Translations under genes and position numbers: made by a program
Shown: positions 7,762 to 16,270 of the stretch, in pieces
How the letters are laid out: each line of letters begins with the position of its first letter
Position numbering within the stretch: position 1 is the first letter of the stretch
Notes under the pieces: generated by a model
Told to the model about the DNA's origin: nothing
Seen by the model: only the letters and a program-made list of their open reading frames with translations
Database searches by the model: none
From: Pseudalkalibacillus sp052246725
GTDB lineage: Bacteria; Bacillota; Bacilli; Bacillales; Fictibacillaceae
Reading direction: 5' to 3' (one strand)
Length of the DNA stretch: 64,000 bases
Assembly: GCA_052246725.1 (NCBI GenBank)
Contig: JBQQCL010000007.1

Positions 7762-8874
7762 TTATACTTGTTGTTCTGCTTCCTCTTTTGCTTTTTTCTC
7801 GTGATATTCCTTCGCTAACTTATCGACTTCTTTTTTCAATTCATCAACCATCGTATCCTCTGGTATCTTCCGGATGATTTCTCCGTGGCGGAAAAGAAGA
7901 CCTTCACCACGTGCCCCGGCAATACCGATATCCGCTTCCCGTGCTTCACCTGGACCGTTGACTGCACATCCCAGAACAGCGACTTTAAGAGGTGCTTTGA
8001 TTTTCGAAATATATTCTTCGACTTCATTTGCAATCGAAATCAGATCAATTTCAATTCGTCCGCAAGTAGGGCAAGAAATCAAGGTTGCTGCATTTGATGC
8101 TAAACCGAATGTTTTCAACAATTCGCGAGCGACCTTCACTTCTTCAACTGGATCTGCACTTAAGGAAATACGTACAGTATTTCCGATTCCTTTATGCAGT
8201 ATGATCCCAAGTCCTGCAGCACTTTTCACAGTTCCTGCAAATAAAGTTCCCGATTCGGTGATTCCCAAATGCAACGGATAATCAAATGCCTTCGAAGCTT
8301 TTTCATACGCCTCGACAGCTAGATTGACATCAGATGCTTTCATCGAAACGATGATGTCGTGGAAATCCAGATCCTCAAGAATTTTAATATGGCTTAAGGC
8401 ACTTTCAACCATCCCGTCAGCTGTGGGATAGCCGTATTTCTCAAGGATTTTACGTTCTAATGATCCAGCGTTTACACCGATTCGGATTGGAATTCCTTTT
8501 TCTTTCGCTGCCTTCACGACAGCTTCCACCTTTTCTTTTCGACCGATATTACCAGGGTTAATCCGGATTTTATCTGCTCCGCCTTCAATCGCTTTTAGTG
8601 CGAGCTTATAATCGAAGTGGATATCAACTACCAAAGGAATTTTTATTTGTTTTTTGATGTCAGCAATTGCTTCTGCTGCTTTCATATCAGGACAAGCGAC
8701 ACGAACAATCTGGCAGCCTGCTTCTTCTAAACGGTGAATTTCTTTGACTGTTGCTTCTACATCATGTGTTTTAGTTGTCGTCATACTCTGGACAACGACT
8801 TCATTATTTCCGCCGATTGTCAGGTTCCCGACTCTAACCGGTCTTGTTTTCGTACGGTGAGTAATTTCACTCAT
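7762..8874 (-). CDS. ispG: 4-hydroxy-3-methylbut-2-en-1-yl diphosphate synthase
   Basis: A 370-residue [4Fe-4S] enzyme of the MEP isoprenoid pathway that converts methylerythritol cyclodiphosphate to HMBPP. The TIM-barrel part holds QSMTTTKTHD near the N terminus and GADKIRINPGNIG. The cluster ligands are Cys268 and Cys271 in CPTCGR and Cys303 in LGCAVNGPGE. The length is normal, with a Lys/Glu-rich tail after about residue 345. An AAAGGAG site lies upstream of the ATG. It is convergent with the nitroreductase gene. Confidence 0.96.
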   Translation of the reverse strand: MSEITHRTKTRPVRVGNLTIGGNNEVVVQSMTTTKTHDVEATVKEIHRLEEAGCQIVRVACPDMKAAEAIADIKKQIKIPLVVDIHFDYKLALKAIEGGADKIRINPGNIGRKEKVEAVVKAAKEKGIPIRIGVNAGSLERKILEKYGYPTADGMVESALSHIKILEDLDFHDIIVSMKASDVNLAVEAYEKASKAFDYPLHLGITESGTLFAGTVKSAAGLGIILHKGIGNTVRISLSADPVEEVKVARELLKTFGLASNAATLISCPTCGRIEIDLISIANEVEEYISKIKAPLKVAVLGCAVNGPGEAREADIGIAGARGEGLLFRHGEIIRKIPEDTMVDELKKEVDKLAKEYHEKKAKEEAEQQV

Positions 8875-8964
8875 GTATATATCGCTCCTTTAAGGACGTG
8901 GATTACATATAGTACCGTCTTTCATTTTAGCAATGGATTGAAGGTTTTGGCAAGGAAATGTGTC

Positions 8965-9288
8965 TTAGTTAAAGAATGGGAAGCGATACGTTTTATTTGC
9001 ATGGATTGAATGTGCCGATGTGTCAGGGTTCAAGCGCTCGAATTCAGAAACTGCTTTTTCAATCGACACGGGAATACTGCCATTATGAATACGCTCCAAA
9101 ATCGTCAAAACAGTCTCCCCGGGCTGGACCTGGATTTCTTTGTATGCAACCTCATCGGCAGGAATGGAATTTGCAACTTGAACTTCAATCTCATTTTTGG
9201 CGGATGTCGGTAATGTCCCAACTTTCAAATCGAAATATGCACTATAGAAAAATAGAATGATCAGACTCGTGATAATAAATTTTTTCAT
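8965..9288 (-). CDS. yqfZ: Exported LysM-like protein (YqfZ-like)
   Basis: A 107-residue protein with an N-terminal signal or anchor (about 1-20) and a C-terminal region resembling a LysM fold: VQPGETVLTILERI, then FERLNPDT and a terminal TYRFPFF. LysM modules bind peptidoglycan or spore cortex. B. subtilis yqfZ is likewise next to ispG on the same strand. AGGAGGAA precedes the ATG. Function is unproven. Confidence 0.72.
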   Translation of the reverse strand: MKKFIITSLIILFFYSAYFDLKVGTLPTSAKNEIEVQVANSIPADEVAYKEIQVQPGETVLTILERIHNGSIPVSIEKAVSEFERLNPDTSAHSIHANKTYRFPFFN

Positions 9289-9547
9289 GATCGATTCCTC
9301 CTGCGTCAGATATCGAATCTACCAATCGTTCTAGTAAATGTATATGCCTGTCCAACTGCAGTATTCATGTTATTTTTCACTTCCAAATGAAACCATACTT
9401 CTATTAAAGCGTCTATTATCAGTAGAGTTATCAAAAAAATAAGGATAGCCAGGCCCTGTCATGCGTTGTAAAATATAGGAAGTACCTACAGAAAAACAGA
9501 TTTTAAACGTATGGTATAGGGAATTCTTTCATAAAAGGAGAGAAAAC

Positions 9548-10414
9548 ATGAGATTCAAAAAATGGATTGCAATCATGGTTCTAGTTGCTTGTATGATTCC
9601 GGGAGTTGCGTTAGCAGATGCCGCACCTGGTGATATCATCGTCACATTGGGGGAAGATTTAACTGATAGTCAGAAACAAGACCTATTGGGAGAAATGGAT
9701 GTTCCTAAAGATGTAGAAACTGTTACCGTGACAAATGAAGAAGAGCATCAATACTTAGGTGAATATATATCAAAAGCACAAATCGGATCTAAAGCGATTT
9801 CATCTACTAAAATTACAATCGGAGAAAAAGATTCCGGACTGAATGTGGAGACGAACAACATCAACTGGGTAACCAAAGAGATGTATGCGAATGCCTTGAC
9901 GACTGCGGGAGTCACTGATGCAGATATCTATGTGACAGCCCCATTTGAAGTTTCTGGAACAGCTGCATTAACAGGTATTTTAAAGGCATATGAAGTCAAA
10001 GCGGATGTTGAAATCCCAGAAGAGAAGAAACAGGTAGCGAATGAAGAAATGGTGAAAACGGTCAAGCTTGGTGATCGTGTCGGTGCTGAAAAAGCGACCG
10101 AACTGATGACAAAAATCAAGCAAGAGCTGGCCGAGAACCCAGTTGAGACAGAAGAGGACCTCCGTGCATTGATTCAACGTGTGGCAGAAGATGTGGGCAT
10201 TAAATTAACGGATGAAGAACTGAATGGTCTTGTATCCTTGTTCAACAAGATGAAAGATATGAACATTGATTGGGACCAAGTGAAAAATAATCTTGAAAAT
10301 GTGCGGAACAACCTAAGTGAATTTCTTAATAAAGAAGAGACGCAGGGATTCATCAAAACAATTCTTGATTTCCTGATTCAATTGATTGAAGCATTGAAAA
10401 ACCTATTCAAATAA
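9548..10414 (+). CDS. Secreted DUF1002 protein (YpuA-like)
   Basis: A 288-residue protein with a signal peptide (about 1-23, ending GVALADA) and a DUF1002-type body that includes ITIGEKDSGLNVETNNINWV and a coiled C-terminal region (about 165-288). Proteins of this group are exported or cell-wall associated and of unknown function. AAAGGAGAG lies ahead of the ATG. A bidirectional terminator separates it from the convergent yqgB. Confidence 0.75.
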   Translation: MRFKKWIAIMVLVACMIPGVALADAAPGDIIVTLGEDLTDSQKQDLLGEMDVPKDVETVTVTNEEEHQYLGEYISKAQIGSKAISSTKITIGEKDSGLNVETNNINWVTKEMYANALTTAGVTDADIYVTAPFEVSGTAALTGILKAYEVKADVEIPEEKKQVANEEMVKTVKLGDRVGAEKATELMTKIKQELAENPVETEEDLRALIQRVAEDVGIKLTDEELNGLVSLFNKMKDMNIDWDQVKNNLENVRNNLSEFLNKEETQGFIKTILDFLIQLIEALKNLFK

Positions 10415-10422
10415 TGTGTTAA

Positions 10423-10454
10423 AAAAAGAGGGTGACATGTTGTCATCCTCTTTT
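10423..10454. terminator. Bidirectional terminator between the DUF1002 gene and yqgB
   Basis: AAAAGAGGGTGACA and TGTCATCCTCTTTT form a stem with three loop bases, flanked by A and T tracts. Confidence 0.8.
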
Positions 10455-10466
10455 GGTGTGTAAGCT

Positions 10467-11249
10467 CTATCGTTCATTTTCTGTTGTCTTAGGTAATGGT
10501 ACAAATTTAATGACTTGTGACAGGAAAAAGATCGCGACAACCCAATAAAGTAAGAATTGCCCTGGGATGACGATGTTTAAAGCTTCTGTAATCGCAAAAA
10601 AGATTGTTGGAAGAGTCACTGTATAAGCAGAGAGAATCCATAATTGTCCGTATGAAAGCTTTCTTTTCATCGTATTTTTGAGAATCAACCCGATCAGTGC
10701 AAGGACCGTAATCCCAATAAACTTTAGTGCAGTCATGAAAATATAAGAAACAAGGATTATCACACTGATGATTAAGGGTAATAAAGTATTAGCTGAATCC
10801 AAGAAATTGACGATATCACTTTTTTGAAAACTGACATCCTGCATCATCCCATAGTCGAATGTGTCTGCCTGGCCTGCAGAAACAACAATGAGACGATCGT
10901 CTAAAATTGCTACGACATCCGAATATTGATCAAGGTCATCTCTTGTCGTCTCTCCAGTGGTATCAAAAATGAAAGTTTGTTTTCCGTCCTGACGGATGAT
11001 TGGTTTAGAAATATCGGATGTCAATTGCCCATCTCGAAATTGAAAGGAAGGGATATCTTCTTCAAGAGCGCTTTCGAATTCATTGACAACATTGGTGATC
11101 GATAAAGCAATATTCGTCCCTACAAATATGAAACTGATTAACATCAATACAAAAACAAAACCGATCGTCTTGCCGATTTTTTGAAAACGGAACATGGCCA
11201 CTGTTTTAGGTGAGTACAAGCTCATTAAAAACTGTTTGAATATATTCAT
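10467..11249 (-). CDS. yqgB: DUF1189 membrane protein (YqgB-like)
   Basis: About 260 residues with one N-terminal helix (about 20-45), an extracytoplasmic segment (about 50-150) and four C-terminal helices, as in DUF1189 proteins. Function is unknown. The longer frame starts at 11339, but the ATG at 11249 has an AGGGGGAA site and begins MNIFKQFLMSLYSPK, a typical family N terminus. The position matches B. subtilis yqgB. Confidence 0.78.
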   Translation of the reverse strand: MNIFKQFLMSLYSPKTVAMFRFQKIGKTIGFVFVLMLISFIFVGTNIALSITNVVNEFESALEEDIPSFQFRDGQLTSDISKPIIRQDGKQTFIFDTTGETTRDDLDQYSDVVAILDDRLIVVSAGQADTFDYGMMQDVSFQKSDIVNFLDSANTLLPLIISVIILVSYIFMTALKFIGITVLALIGLILKNTMKRKLSYGQLWILSAYTVTLPTIFFAITEALNIVIPGQFLLYWVVAIFFLSQVIKFVPLPKTTENER

Positions 11250-11462
11250 TGTGTTCCCCCTTTTATTCTCTAAAATCATTGTATCTTTACTGAACTGTAC
11301 GGACAAGATAAAAAATGCCACTAAGGGAAAAAATGCCATTGTTATAGTGTATTGTTTTACAAAATAATTAAATACCCTTAAAAGACTTTACAAACAAAAC
11401 GAAGTTAGTTAATAATGAATGGGGCAAATTATGTCGAATATATGCGTAGGAGTTGAAAAAAC

Positions 11463-13094
11463 TTGGATTTAGATATTCAGAAATTGATATTTGAATTTCT
11501 TGGTGGACTTGGTATCTTCTTGTTCGGTATCAAGTACATGGGAGAAGGACTTCAAAACTCTGCAGGTGATCGTTTAAGGGATATCCTTGATCGCTTTACA
11601 TCAAATCCTTTCATGGGTGTACTTGCTGGTATTATCGTTACAATTTTGATTCAATCAAGTTCCGGTACGACAGTATTGACGGTTGGACTAGTCAATGCAG
11701 GTTTCATGACCCTCCGCCAGGCAATCGGCGTTATTATGGGTGCGAATATCGGTACAACGGTGACAGCTTTCATCATCGGTATTGATATAGGAGCATATGC
11801 GTTACCAATCATCGCTGTAGGTACCTTGATCATATTCTTTTTCAGTTCTAAAAAGTTAAGGAATTATGGACAAATCATCTTTGGGTTTGGTGCTTTATTC
11901 TACGGACTTGAACTGATGGGTGATGGAATGAAGCCTTTACGAGGTCTTCAATCATTCCAGGACTTGACAGTAGACATGAGTGAAAATGGAGTTCTTGGCG
12001 TAGTGATCGGTACTTTATTTACAGTAATCGTTCAAAGTTCCAGTGCAACCATTGGTATCCTTCAAGAATTGTATTCACAAGGGTCATTAGAGTTGGATGC
12101 AGCTCTACCTGTTTTATTTGGGGATAATATCGGGACAACGATTACAGCGGTTCTTGCAGCCATTGGTGCAAGTGTGGCAGCGAGAAGGGCAGCTTTGACC
12201 CATGTTATCTTCAACTTATTAGGAACAACTGTTTTTCTACTATTGATTGTTCCATTTACAGCTTATGTTGAATTTCTGACAAGTTCGTTGGACCTTGAAC
12301 CTAAAATGCAAATTGCCTTTGCCCATGGATCATTTAATATCTTGAATACATTGATTCAAGTCTGGTTCATAGGAGTATTAGCTTATATCGTTACGAAGCT
12401 CGTCCCTGGAGATGACGGTGTCATTGAATATAAGGCGAAACATCTCGATCCGATCTTCTTAGAGCGTTCTCCTGCCGTTGCTTTAGGACAAGCGAAGATG
12501 GAAGTCATGCGAATGGCGGAGTATGCCAAGAACGGATTGACTGAATCGTTCGAATATCTAAATTCAAATCATAAAAAGAACGCTGAAAAAGCGTATCAAT
12601 ATGAAGAAGCAATCAATAATTTAGATCAACGTATTACAGAGTATCTAGTTAAACTATCATCGTATACGTTATCTGCTCATGATTCTGAACAACATTCAAT
12701 TCTAATGGACTCTGTACGTGATATTGAGCGAATCGGAGACCATATGGAAAACATCATTGAATTAGTTGAATACCAATTGACCCATAAAGTTGTCATCTCT
12801 GATAAAGCTAAAGTTGATTTAGAGGAAATGTTCCAATTGACGATGTCAACAATCGATGAAGCATTCCATGCGATTGAAGAAAACGATAAGGAAAAAGCTC
12901 GTAAAGTTGTCAAAATGGAAGATGCAATCGATAAAATGGAAAGAACATTGCGTAAGCAGCATATTTTACGCTTGAATGAAGGTAAATGCAGTGGAGCTGC
13001 TGGTATCGTCTTCGTTGATATCATCAGTAACCTTGAACGTATTGGAGACCATGCAGTGAATATTGCTGAGTATGTATTAGGAGAAGATCAATAG
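11463..13094 (+). CDS. Na+/phosphate cotransporter NptA-type with C-terminal PhoU-like domain
   Basis: A 543-residue protein. The membrane part (about 1-310) has two inverted copies of the Na/Pi-II signature, each with QSSS (IQSSSGTTVLTVGLV and VQSSSATIGILQ) and a GANIGTT or GDNIGTT motif. Residues about 340-540 form a helical PhoU-like domain (RDIERIGDH, NLERIGDHAVNIAEY). It should import phosphate with sodium. The start codon is TTG with AGGAG ten bases upstream. One base separates its stop from the yqgC homologue. Confidence 0.88.
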   Translation: MDLDIQKLIFEFLGGLGIFLFGIKYMGEGLQNSAGDRLRDILDRFTSNPFMGVLAGIIVTILIQSSSGTTVLTVGLVNAGFMTLRQAIGVIMGANIGTTVTAFIIGIDIGAYALPIIAVGTLIIFFFSSKKLRNYGQIIFGFGALFYGLELMGDGMKPLRGLQSFQDLTVDMSENGVLGVVIGTLFTVIVQSSSATIGILQELYSQGSLELDAALPVLFGDNIGTTITAVLAAIGASVAARRAALTHVIFNLLGTTVFLLLIVPFTAYVEFLTSSLDLEPKMQIAFAHGSFNILNTLIQVWFIGVLAYIVTKLVPGDDGVIEYKAKHLDPIFLERSPAVALGQAKMEVMRMAEYAKNGLTESFEYLNSNHKKNAEKAYQYEEAINNLDQRITEYLVKLSSYTLSAHDSEQHSILMDSVRDIERIGDHMENIIELVEYQLTHKVVISDKAKVDLEEMFQLTMSTIDEAFHAIEENDKEKARKVVKMEDAIDKMERTLRKQHILRLNEGKCSGAAGIVFVDIISNLERIGDHAVNIAEYVLGEDQ

Positions 13095-13095
13095 C

Positions 13096-13578
13096 ATGAC
13101 GATCATTGCTTGGCTGGTAATCGGAGCTTTATTTGTCCTTTCATTCATTGGACTAATTTATCCGGTTTTACCGGCCTCTCTTTTTCTTATTGCTGGTTTT
13201 CTTGTCTATGGGTGGATGTTCAGTTTTGAACCTTTAGGATTGTGGTTTTGGATCATTCAAGGAATACTTGTTCTTCTTTTATATGCCACTGATTATGCAA
13301 GTAACTATTTTGGCGTAAAGAAGAGGGGCGGTAGTAAGCACGCGATTTGGGGAAGTACGATCGGTATTATCGTCGGACCATTCATCATTCCTATAATAGG
13401 GATTCTGATCGGTCCGTTTGTCGGTGCGATCGCCGGAGAGCTGATTCATCAAAAGGGTGATTTAAAACAAGCGATTCGTGTGGGTATTGGCTCTTTATTA
13501 GGATTTATCGGGGGTACAACAGTTAAGTTTATCATCCAACTCGGTATGGTCATCTATTTCTTATTCCGAGTCTTATAA
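13096..13578 (+). CDS. yqgC: DUF456 membrane protein (YqgC-like)
   Basis: A 160-residue hydrophobic protein with four to five predicted helices and the glycine-rich GIIVGPFIIPIIGILIGPFV segment of DUF456. Translation is probably coupled to the phosphate transporter gene because its ATG is one base after that stop. Function is unknown. In B. subtilis yqgC precedes sodA, as here apart from the intervening tRNA genes. Confidence 0.82.
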   Translation: MTIIAWLVIGALFVLSFIGLIYPVLPASLFLIAGFLVYGWMFSFEPLGLWFWIIQGILVLLLYATDYASNYFGVKKRGGSKHAIWGSTIGIIVGPFIIPIIGILIGPFVGAIAGELIHQKGDLKQAIRVGIGSLLGFIGGTTVKFIIQLGMVIYFLFRVL

Positions 13579-13590
13579 TTTCGTATTGCA

Positions 13591-13632
13591 TACAGGGGAA
13601 GAACATGATATATTATTTCTTGTCCCTGTTTT
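13591..13632 (+). terminator. Probable terminator after yqgC
   Basis: ACAGGG with AAGAA pairs with CTTGTCCCTGT around an AT-rich loop, followed by TTTT. It lies just before the tRNA promoter. Confidence 0.5.
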
Positions 13633-13660
13633 GCTTTACTTGGAGAACGTTAAAAAAACA

Positions 13661-13689
13661 TTGACAAACAGGTTGGGAAATGTTATTCT
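13661..13689 (+). promoter_or_regulatory. Promoter of the tRNA cluster
   Basis: A consensus TTGACA (13661-13666), 17-bp spacer and TATTCT (13684-13689), 24 bp before the first tRNA. Confidence 0.75.
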
Positions 13690-13712
13690 AAATCTTGTCG
13701 TTAAATTATTAT

Positions 13713-13787
13713 TCCACAGTAGCTCAGTGGTAGAGCTATCGGCTGTTAACCGATCGGTCGCAGGTTCGAGTCCTGCCTGTGGAGCCA
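13713..13787 (+). tRNA. tRNA-Asn (GTT)
   Basis: Acceptor TCCACAG pairs with CTGTGGA. The anticodon loop is CTGTTAA, the T arm is GGTTCGAGTCC, and CCA is encoded. Confidence 0.95.
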
Positions 13788-13788
13788 T

Positions 13789-13865
13789 GGCGGTGTAGCT
13801 CAGCTGGCTAGAGCGTACGGTTCATACCCGTGAGGTCGGGGGTTCGATCCCCTCCGCCGCTACCA
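13789..13865 (+). tRNA. tRNA-Met, elongator (CAT)
   Basis: Acceptor GGCGGTG pairs with CGCCGCT, the anticodon loop is TTCATAC, and CCA is encoded. The body matches the usual Bacillus elongator tRNA-Met rather than initiator or Ile2. Confidence 0.92.
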
Positions 13866-13881
13866 TTTAATAAATTCGCAT

Positions 13882-13958
13882 GGCGGTTGTGGCGAAGTGG
13901 TTAACGCACCGGATTGTGGTTCCGGCATTCGTGGGTTCGATTCCCATCAGCCGCCCCA
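13882..13958 (+). tRNA. tRNA-His (GTG)
   Basis: Eight-pair acceptor with the extra G-1 opposite C73, anticodon loop TTGTGGT, CCA encoded. Confidence 0.95.
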
Positions 13959-13988
13959 TCAACCCATCTATAAAAGTACATAATCTTT

Positions 13989-14065
<77 letters not shown>

Positions 14066-14075
14066 CTTATCCAAC

Positions 14076-14168
14076 GGAGGTATACCCAAGTCTGGCTGAA
14101 GGGAGCGGTCTTGAAAACCGCCAGGGGTGTAACAGCCCGCGGGGGTTCGAATCCCTCTACCTCCTCCA
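14076..14168 (+). tRNA. tRNA-Ser (TGA) with unusual discriminator base
   Basis: Acceptor GGAGGTA pairs with TACCTCC. The anticodon loop is CTTGAAA, and a long variable arm CAGGGGTG...GCCCGCGG is present. CCA is encoded, but the base before it (position 73) is T, where bacterial tRNA-Ser normally has G. Confidence 0.9.
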
Positions 14169-14192
14169 TTTTTATTTCATATCATAACTTTT

Positions 14193-14212
14193 ATCGTCGC
14201 GAGGTGGAGCAA
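14193..14212 (+). pseudogene. 5' fragment of initiator tRNA-fMet
   Basis: The 20 bases from TATCGTCGCG to GGAGCA match 14350-14369, the start of the intact tRNA-fMet with its leader, with one difference (A for G). Similarity ends in the D arm, so this is a broken copy. Confidence 0.6.
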
Positions 14213-14242
14213 CGTACGATGCTTCATGAATAAGCGATGAGT

Positions 14243-14292
14243 TGTCCCGACGCAGCTAGCATCGTTAGCATAAGCTAGTAGAGGAAGGGACA
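14243..14292 (+). other. Two-level inverted repeat between tRNA genes
   Basis: TGTCCC (14243) pairs with GGGACA (14287), and inside it CTAGC (14256) pairs with GCTAG (14274). It may be a processing hairpin or degraded tRNA sequence. Not recognised as a known RNA. Confidence 0.35.
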
Positions 14293-14355
14293 GGTAGGAA
14301 TAACGTTTTCATACTTCAGCATCATTTTGGACAAACATCGTCCATATACTATCGT

Positions 14356-14425
<70 letters not shown>

Positions 14426-14432
<7 letters not shown>

Positions 14433-14628
14433 ATTAAAACTCACTACGTCGAGTAATCACCTATGTTAGTTTTAGAACGTGGTGCCTGTGGTGCAACCAA
14501 ATTAAGTTCATTGCACAACGTCGATTAATCAAACTTTCAATGAACATATGGAGTACCCGAAGGGGTGCAACCAATTTAAGTTCATTGTACCACGTCGAAA
14601 TATAACCTACTTTCAACGAATTACATAT

Positions 14629-14630
<2 letters not shown>
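14426..14630 (+). repeat. Three degenerate tandem copies seeded by the tRNA-fMet 3' end
   Basis: GCAACCAA followed by a short A/T-rich tract and ACGTCGA recurs at 14426 (the true tRNA 3' end), 14493 and 14567. The second and third copies continue in parallel through TTTCAA and ACATATGG. Spacing is 67 and 74 bp. The last copy runs into tRNA-Phe. Confidence 0.6.
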
Positions 14631-14704
<74 letters not shown>

Positions 14705-14708
14705 TCTT

Positions 14709-14737
14709 TAAACTTCTTGTAATTAAGGAGTTTTTTA
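14709..14737 (+). terminator. Terminator of the tRNA cluster
   Basis: AAACTTCTT and AAGGAGTTT form a stem with one mismatch, followed by TTTTTTA. Confidence 0.55.
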
Positions 14738-14935
14738 CTTTTGTAGTTATTTTTGTATTTATGTAGTTATTTATTTGTTTTTACAGTTCTCTCCTTCATT
14801 TTTGTCGTTAATTTCAAATTTTTGAAATTTTTCTCTGATTTTTGTAGTTTTTGAAAATTACTGCCCCAAAAAGTCTCGCCCAAAATGGTTTTTGACGTTG
14901 AAATAGCCAATCCCATCCTAAACAGTGTTTTAAAA
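14738..14935. other. T-rich intergenic region upstream of sodA
   Basis: No gene is seen. Irregular repeats of a TTTTTGTAGTT-like word occur at about 14738-14860. A weak sodA promoter candidate (TTGAAT-N17-TATTGT) lies just downstream at 14936-14964. Confidence 0.35.
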
Positions 14936-15024
14936 TTGAATCCACTCGGTAATTTTGATATTGTAAATATAAAGGCACAGTAATCGTGCTTGGGACTACA
15001 TATTATTTAAAGGAGGAGATTCAA

Positions 15025-15636
15025 TTGGCAAAACACGAACTACCTGCACTACCTTATGAGTTCAATGCTTTGGAACCACACATCGATGAAGAAACAATGA
15101 AAATCCACCACGGTAAACACCACAACACTTACGTTACTAAGCTGAATGCTGCACTTGAAGAACATGCAGATCTTCAAGACAAAGGTATCAATGCTCTTGT
15201 CAGCAACTTGGACGCTGTACCAGAAAACATTCGTACAGCTGTACGTAACAATGGTGGAGGACATGCCAACCACACAATGTTCTGGCAAATGTTAAGCCCG
15301 AACGGTGGGGGAGCTCCTAAAGGCGAAGTATCGGATGCGATCAATTCTAAATTCGGAAGCTTCGATAAGTTCCAAGAAGAATTTGCAGCTGCAGCAGCTG
15401 GTCGTTTTGGATCAGGCTGGGCATGGCTAGTCGTAAATAACGGTGAGCTTGAAGTAACAAGCACTCCAAATCAGGACACTCCTTTAATGGATGGAAAAAC
15501 TCCAGTTCTTGGTCTTGATGTCTGGGAGCATGCTTACTACCTTAACTATCAAAACCGTCGTCCAGACTACATTTCAGCATTCTGGAATGTTGTTAACTGG
15601 GACGAAGTTGAAAAACGTTACCAAGAAGCTAAGTAA
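15025..15636 (+). CDS. sodA: Manganese/iron superoxide dismutase
   Basis: A 203-residue cytoplasmic enzyme that converts superoxide to hydrogen peroxide and oxygen. Metal ligands sit in MKIHHGKHH near residue 28, in GGHANHTMFW and in DVWEHAYY near the C terminus. The start is TTG at 15025, preceded by AAAGGAGGAGA, and gives MAKHELPALPY, the usual N terminus. The ATG-like extension from 14986 has no site. A strong terminator follows. The gene is in its B. subtilis order relative to yqgC and yqgE. Confidence 0.96.
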   Translation: MAKHELPALPYEFNALEPHIDEETMKIHHGKHHNTYVTKLNAALEEHADLQDKGINALVSNLDAVPENIRTAVRNNGGGHANHTMFWQMLSPNGGGAPKGEVSDAINSKFGSFDKFQEEFAAAAAGRFGSGWAWLVVNNGELEVTSTPNQDTPLMDGKTPVLGLDVWEHAYYLNYQNRRPDYISAFWNVVNWDEVEKRYQEAK

Positions 15637-15645
15637 ATTTACGTT

Positions 15646-15687
15646 AAAAAAGCACCCCGTTCTGGATAAAACCAGACGGGGTGTTTA
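15646..15687 (+). terminator. Terminator after sodA
   Basis: CACCCCGTTCTGG and CCAGACGGGGTG pair with one mismatch around ATAAAA, followed by TTTAAAT. Confidence 0.85.
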
Positions 15688-15693
15688 AATTTA

Positions 15694-15822
15694 AGGCACT
15701 TTTCTGAAAGATTGTTGCTTTTGAGTCATTTTTAAAAACTCACCTTGTGCAAGTTGATTAGCGAGCATCCTGGAGCGGAAATCAACGACTTTCAAGAGTA
15801 AAAAAGTTTGCGAATACAACCA
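15694..15822 (+). repeat. Dispersed repeat A, copy A2, internally deleted
   Basis: Left end GGCACTTTTCTGAAAGATTGTTGC through CAAGTTGATT joins directly to the right end GCGAGCATCCTGGAGCGGAAATC, so the whole centre present in A1 and A3 is missing. Only about 130 bp remain. Confidence 0.75.
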
Positions 15823-16114
15823 AATTTAAATTAGACAAATGAACGAATTTGATCTGTTGATTTTTCTTCAAGCACCCTTCAATGACGGAATCCAACAATC
15901 CATTCCCATCCTCATAATCCTCATTTGAGGTTACTACACATTGACTTCCGTTATCGAAAACCACAATTGTTTCATTTCCGACCTGGTACACAACTTCGTG
16001 CGCTGATTGTTGTGTGTACCAATCACAATTTATCTTTTTACTGTAGTGTCTTATTATTTCCTCAAATAATTTCGGTAGATGTATATGACTATGACCATTG
16101 GAATCGAAAATCAA
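15782..16114 (-). CDS. Unrecognised ORF, probably a truncated gene ending in repeat A2
   Basis: About 110 residues from a TTG at 16114, rich in aromatic and acidic residues, with no recognised domain, signal peptide or membrane helix. The last ten codons (FANFFTLESR) lie in repeat A2, so the natural C terminus has probably been lost. The N terminus is doubtful: an AAAAGGAG site at about 16137-16144 fits a different frame (GTG at 16136) that stops after 15 codons, hinting at a frameshift there too. Confidence 0.35.
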   Translation of the reverse strand: MIFDSNGHSHIHLPKLFEEIIRHYSKKINCDWYTQQSAHEVVYQVGNETIVVFDNGSQCVVTSNEDYEDGNGLLDSVIEGCLKKNQQIKFVHLSNLNLVVFANFFTLESR

Positions 16115-16270
16115 AAATTCGTATATTTTTCTTCACTCCTTTTCACTCATTTTTACCAGTGATTCAACCGAATACACGTTGCTTTTCCGTTTTAACCCAA
16201 ATGCTTAAATGAGAATAACGTGATCGGTTTAAGGAAAACTAGGGTTGTGAGTAAAGGGGAGTCGTTTCTT

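Noticed and set aside
13586..13798. 70-codon frame before and across tRNA-Asn
   Set aside because: It covers a terminator, a promoter and a tRNA gene and has no homology.
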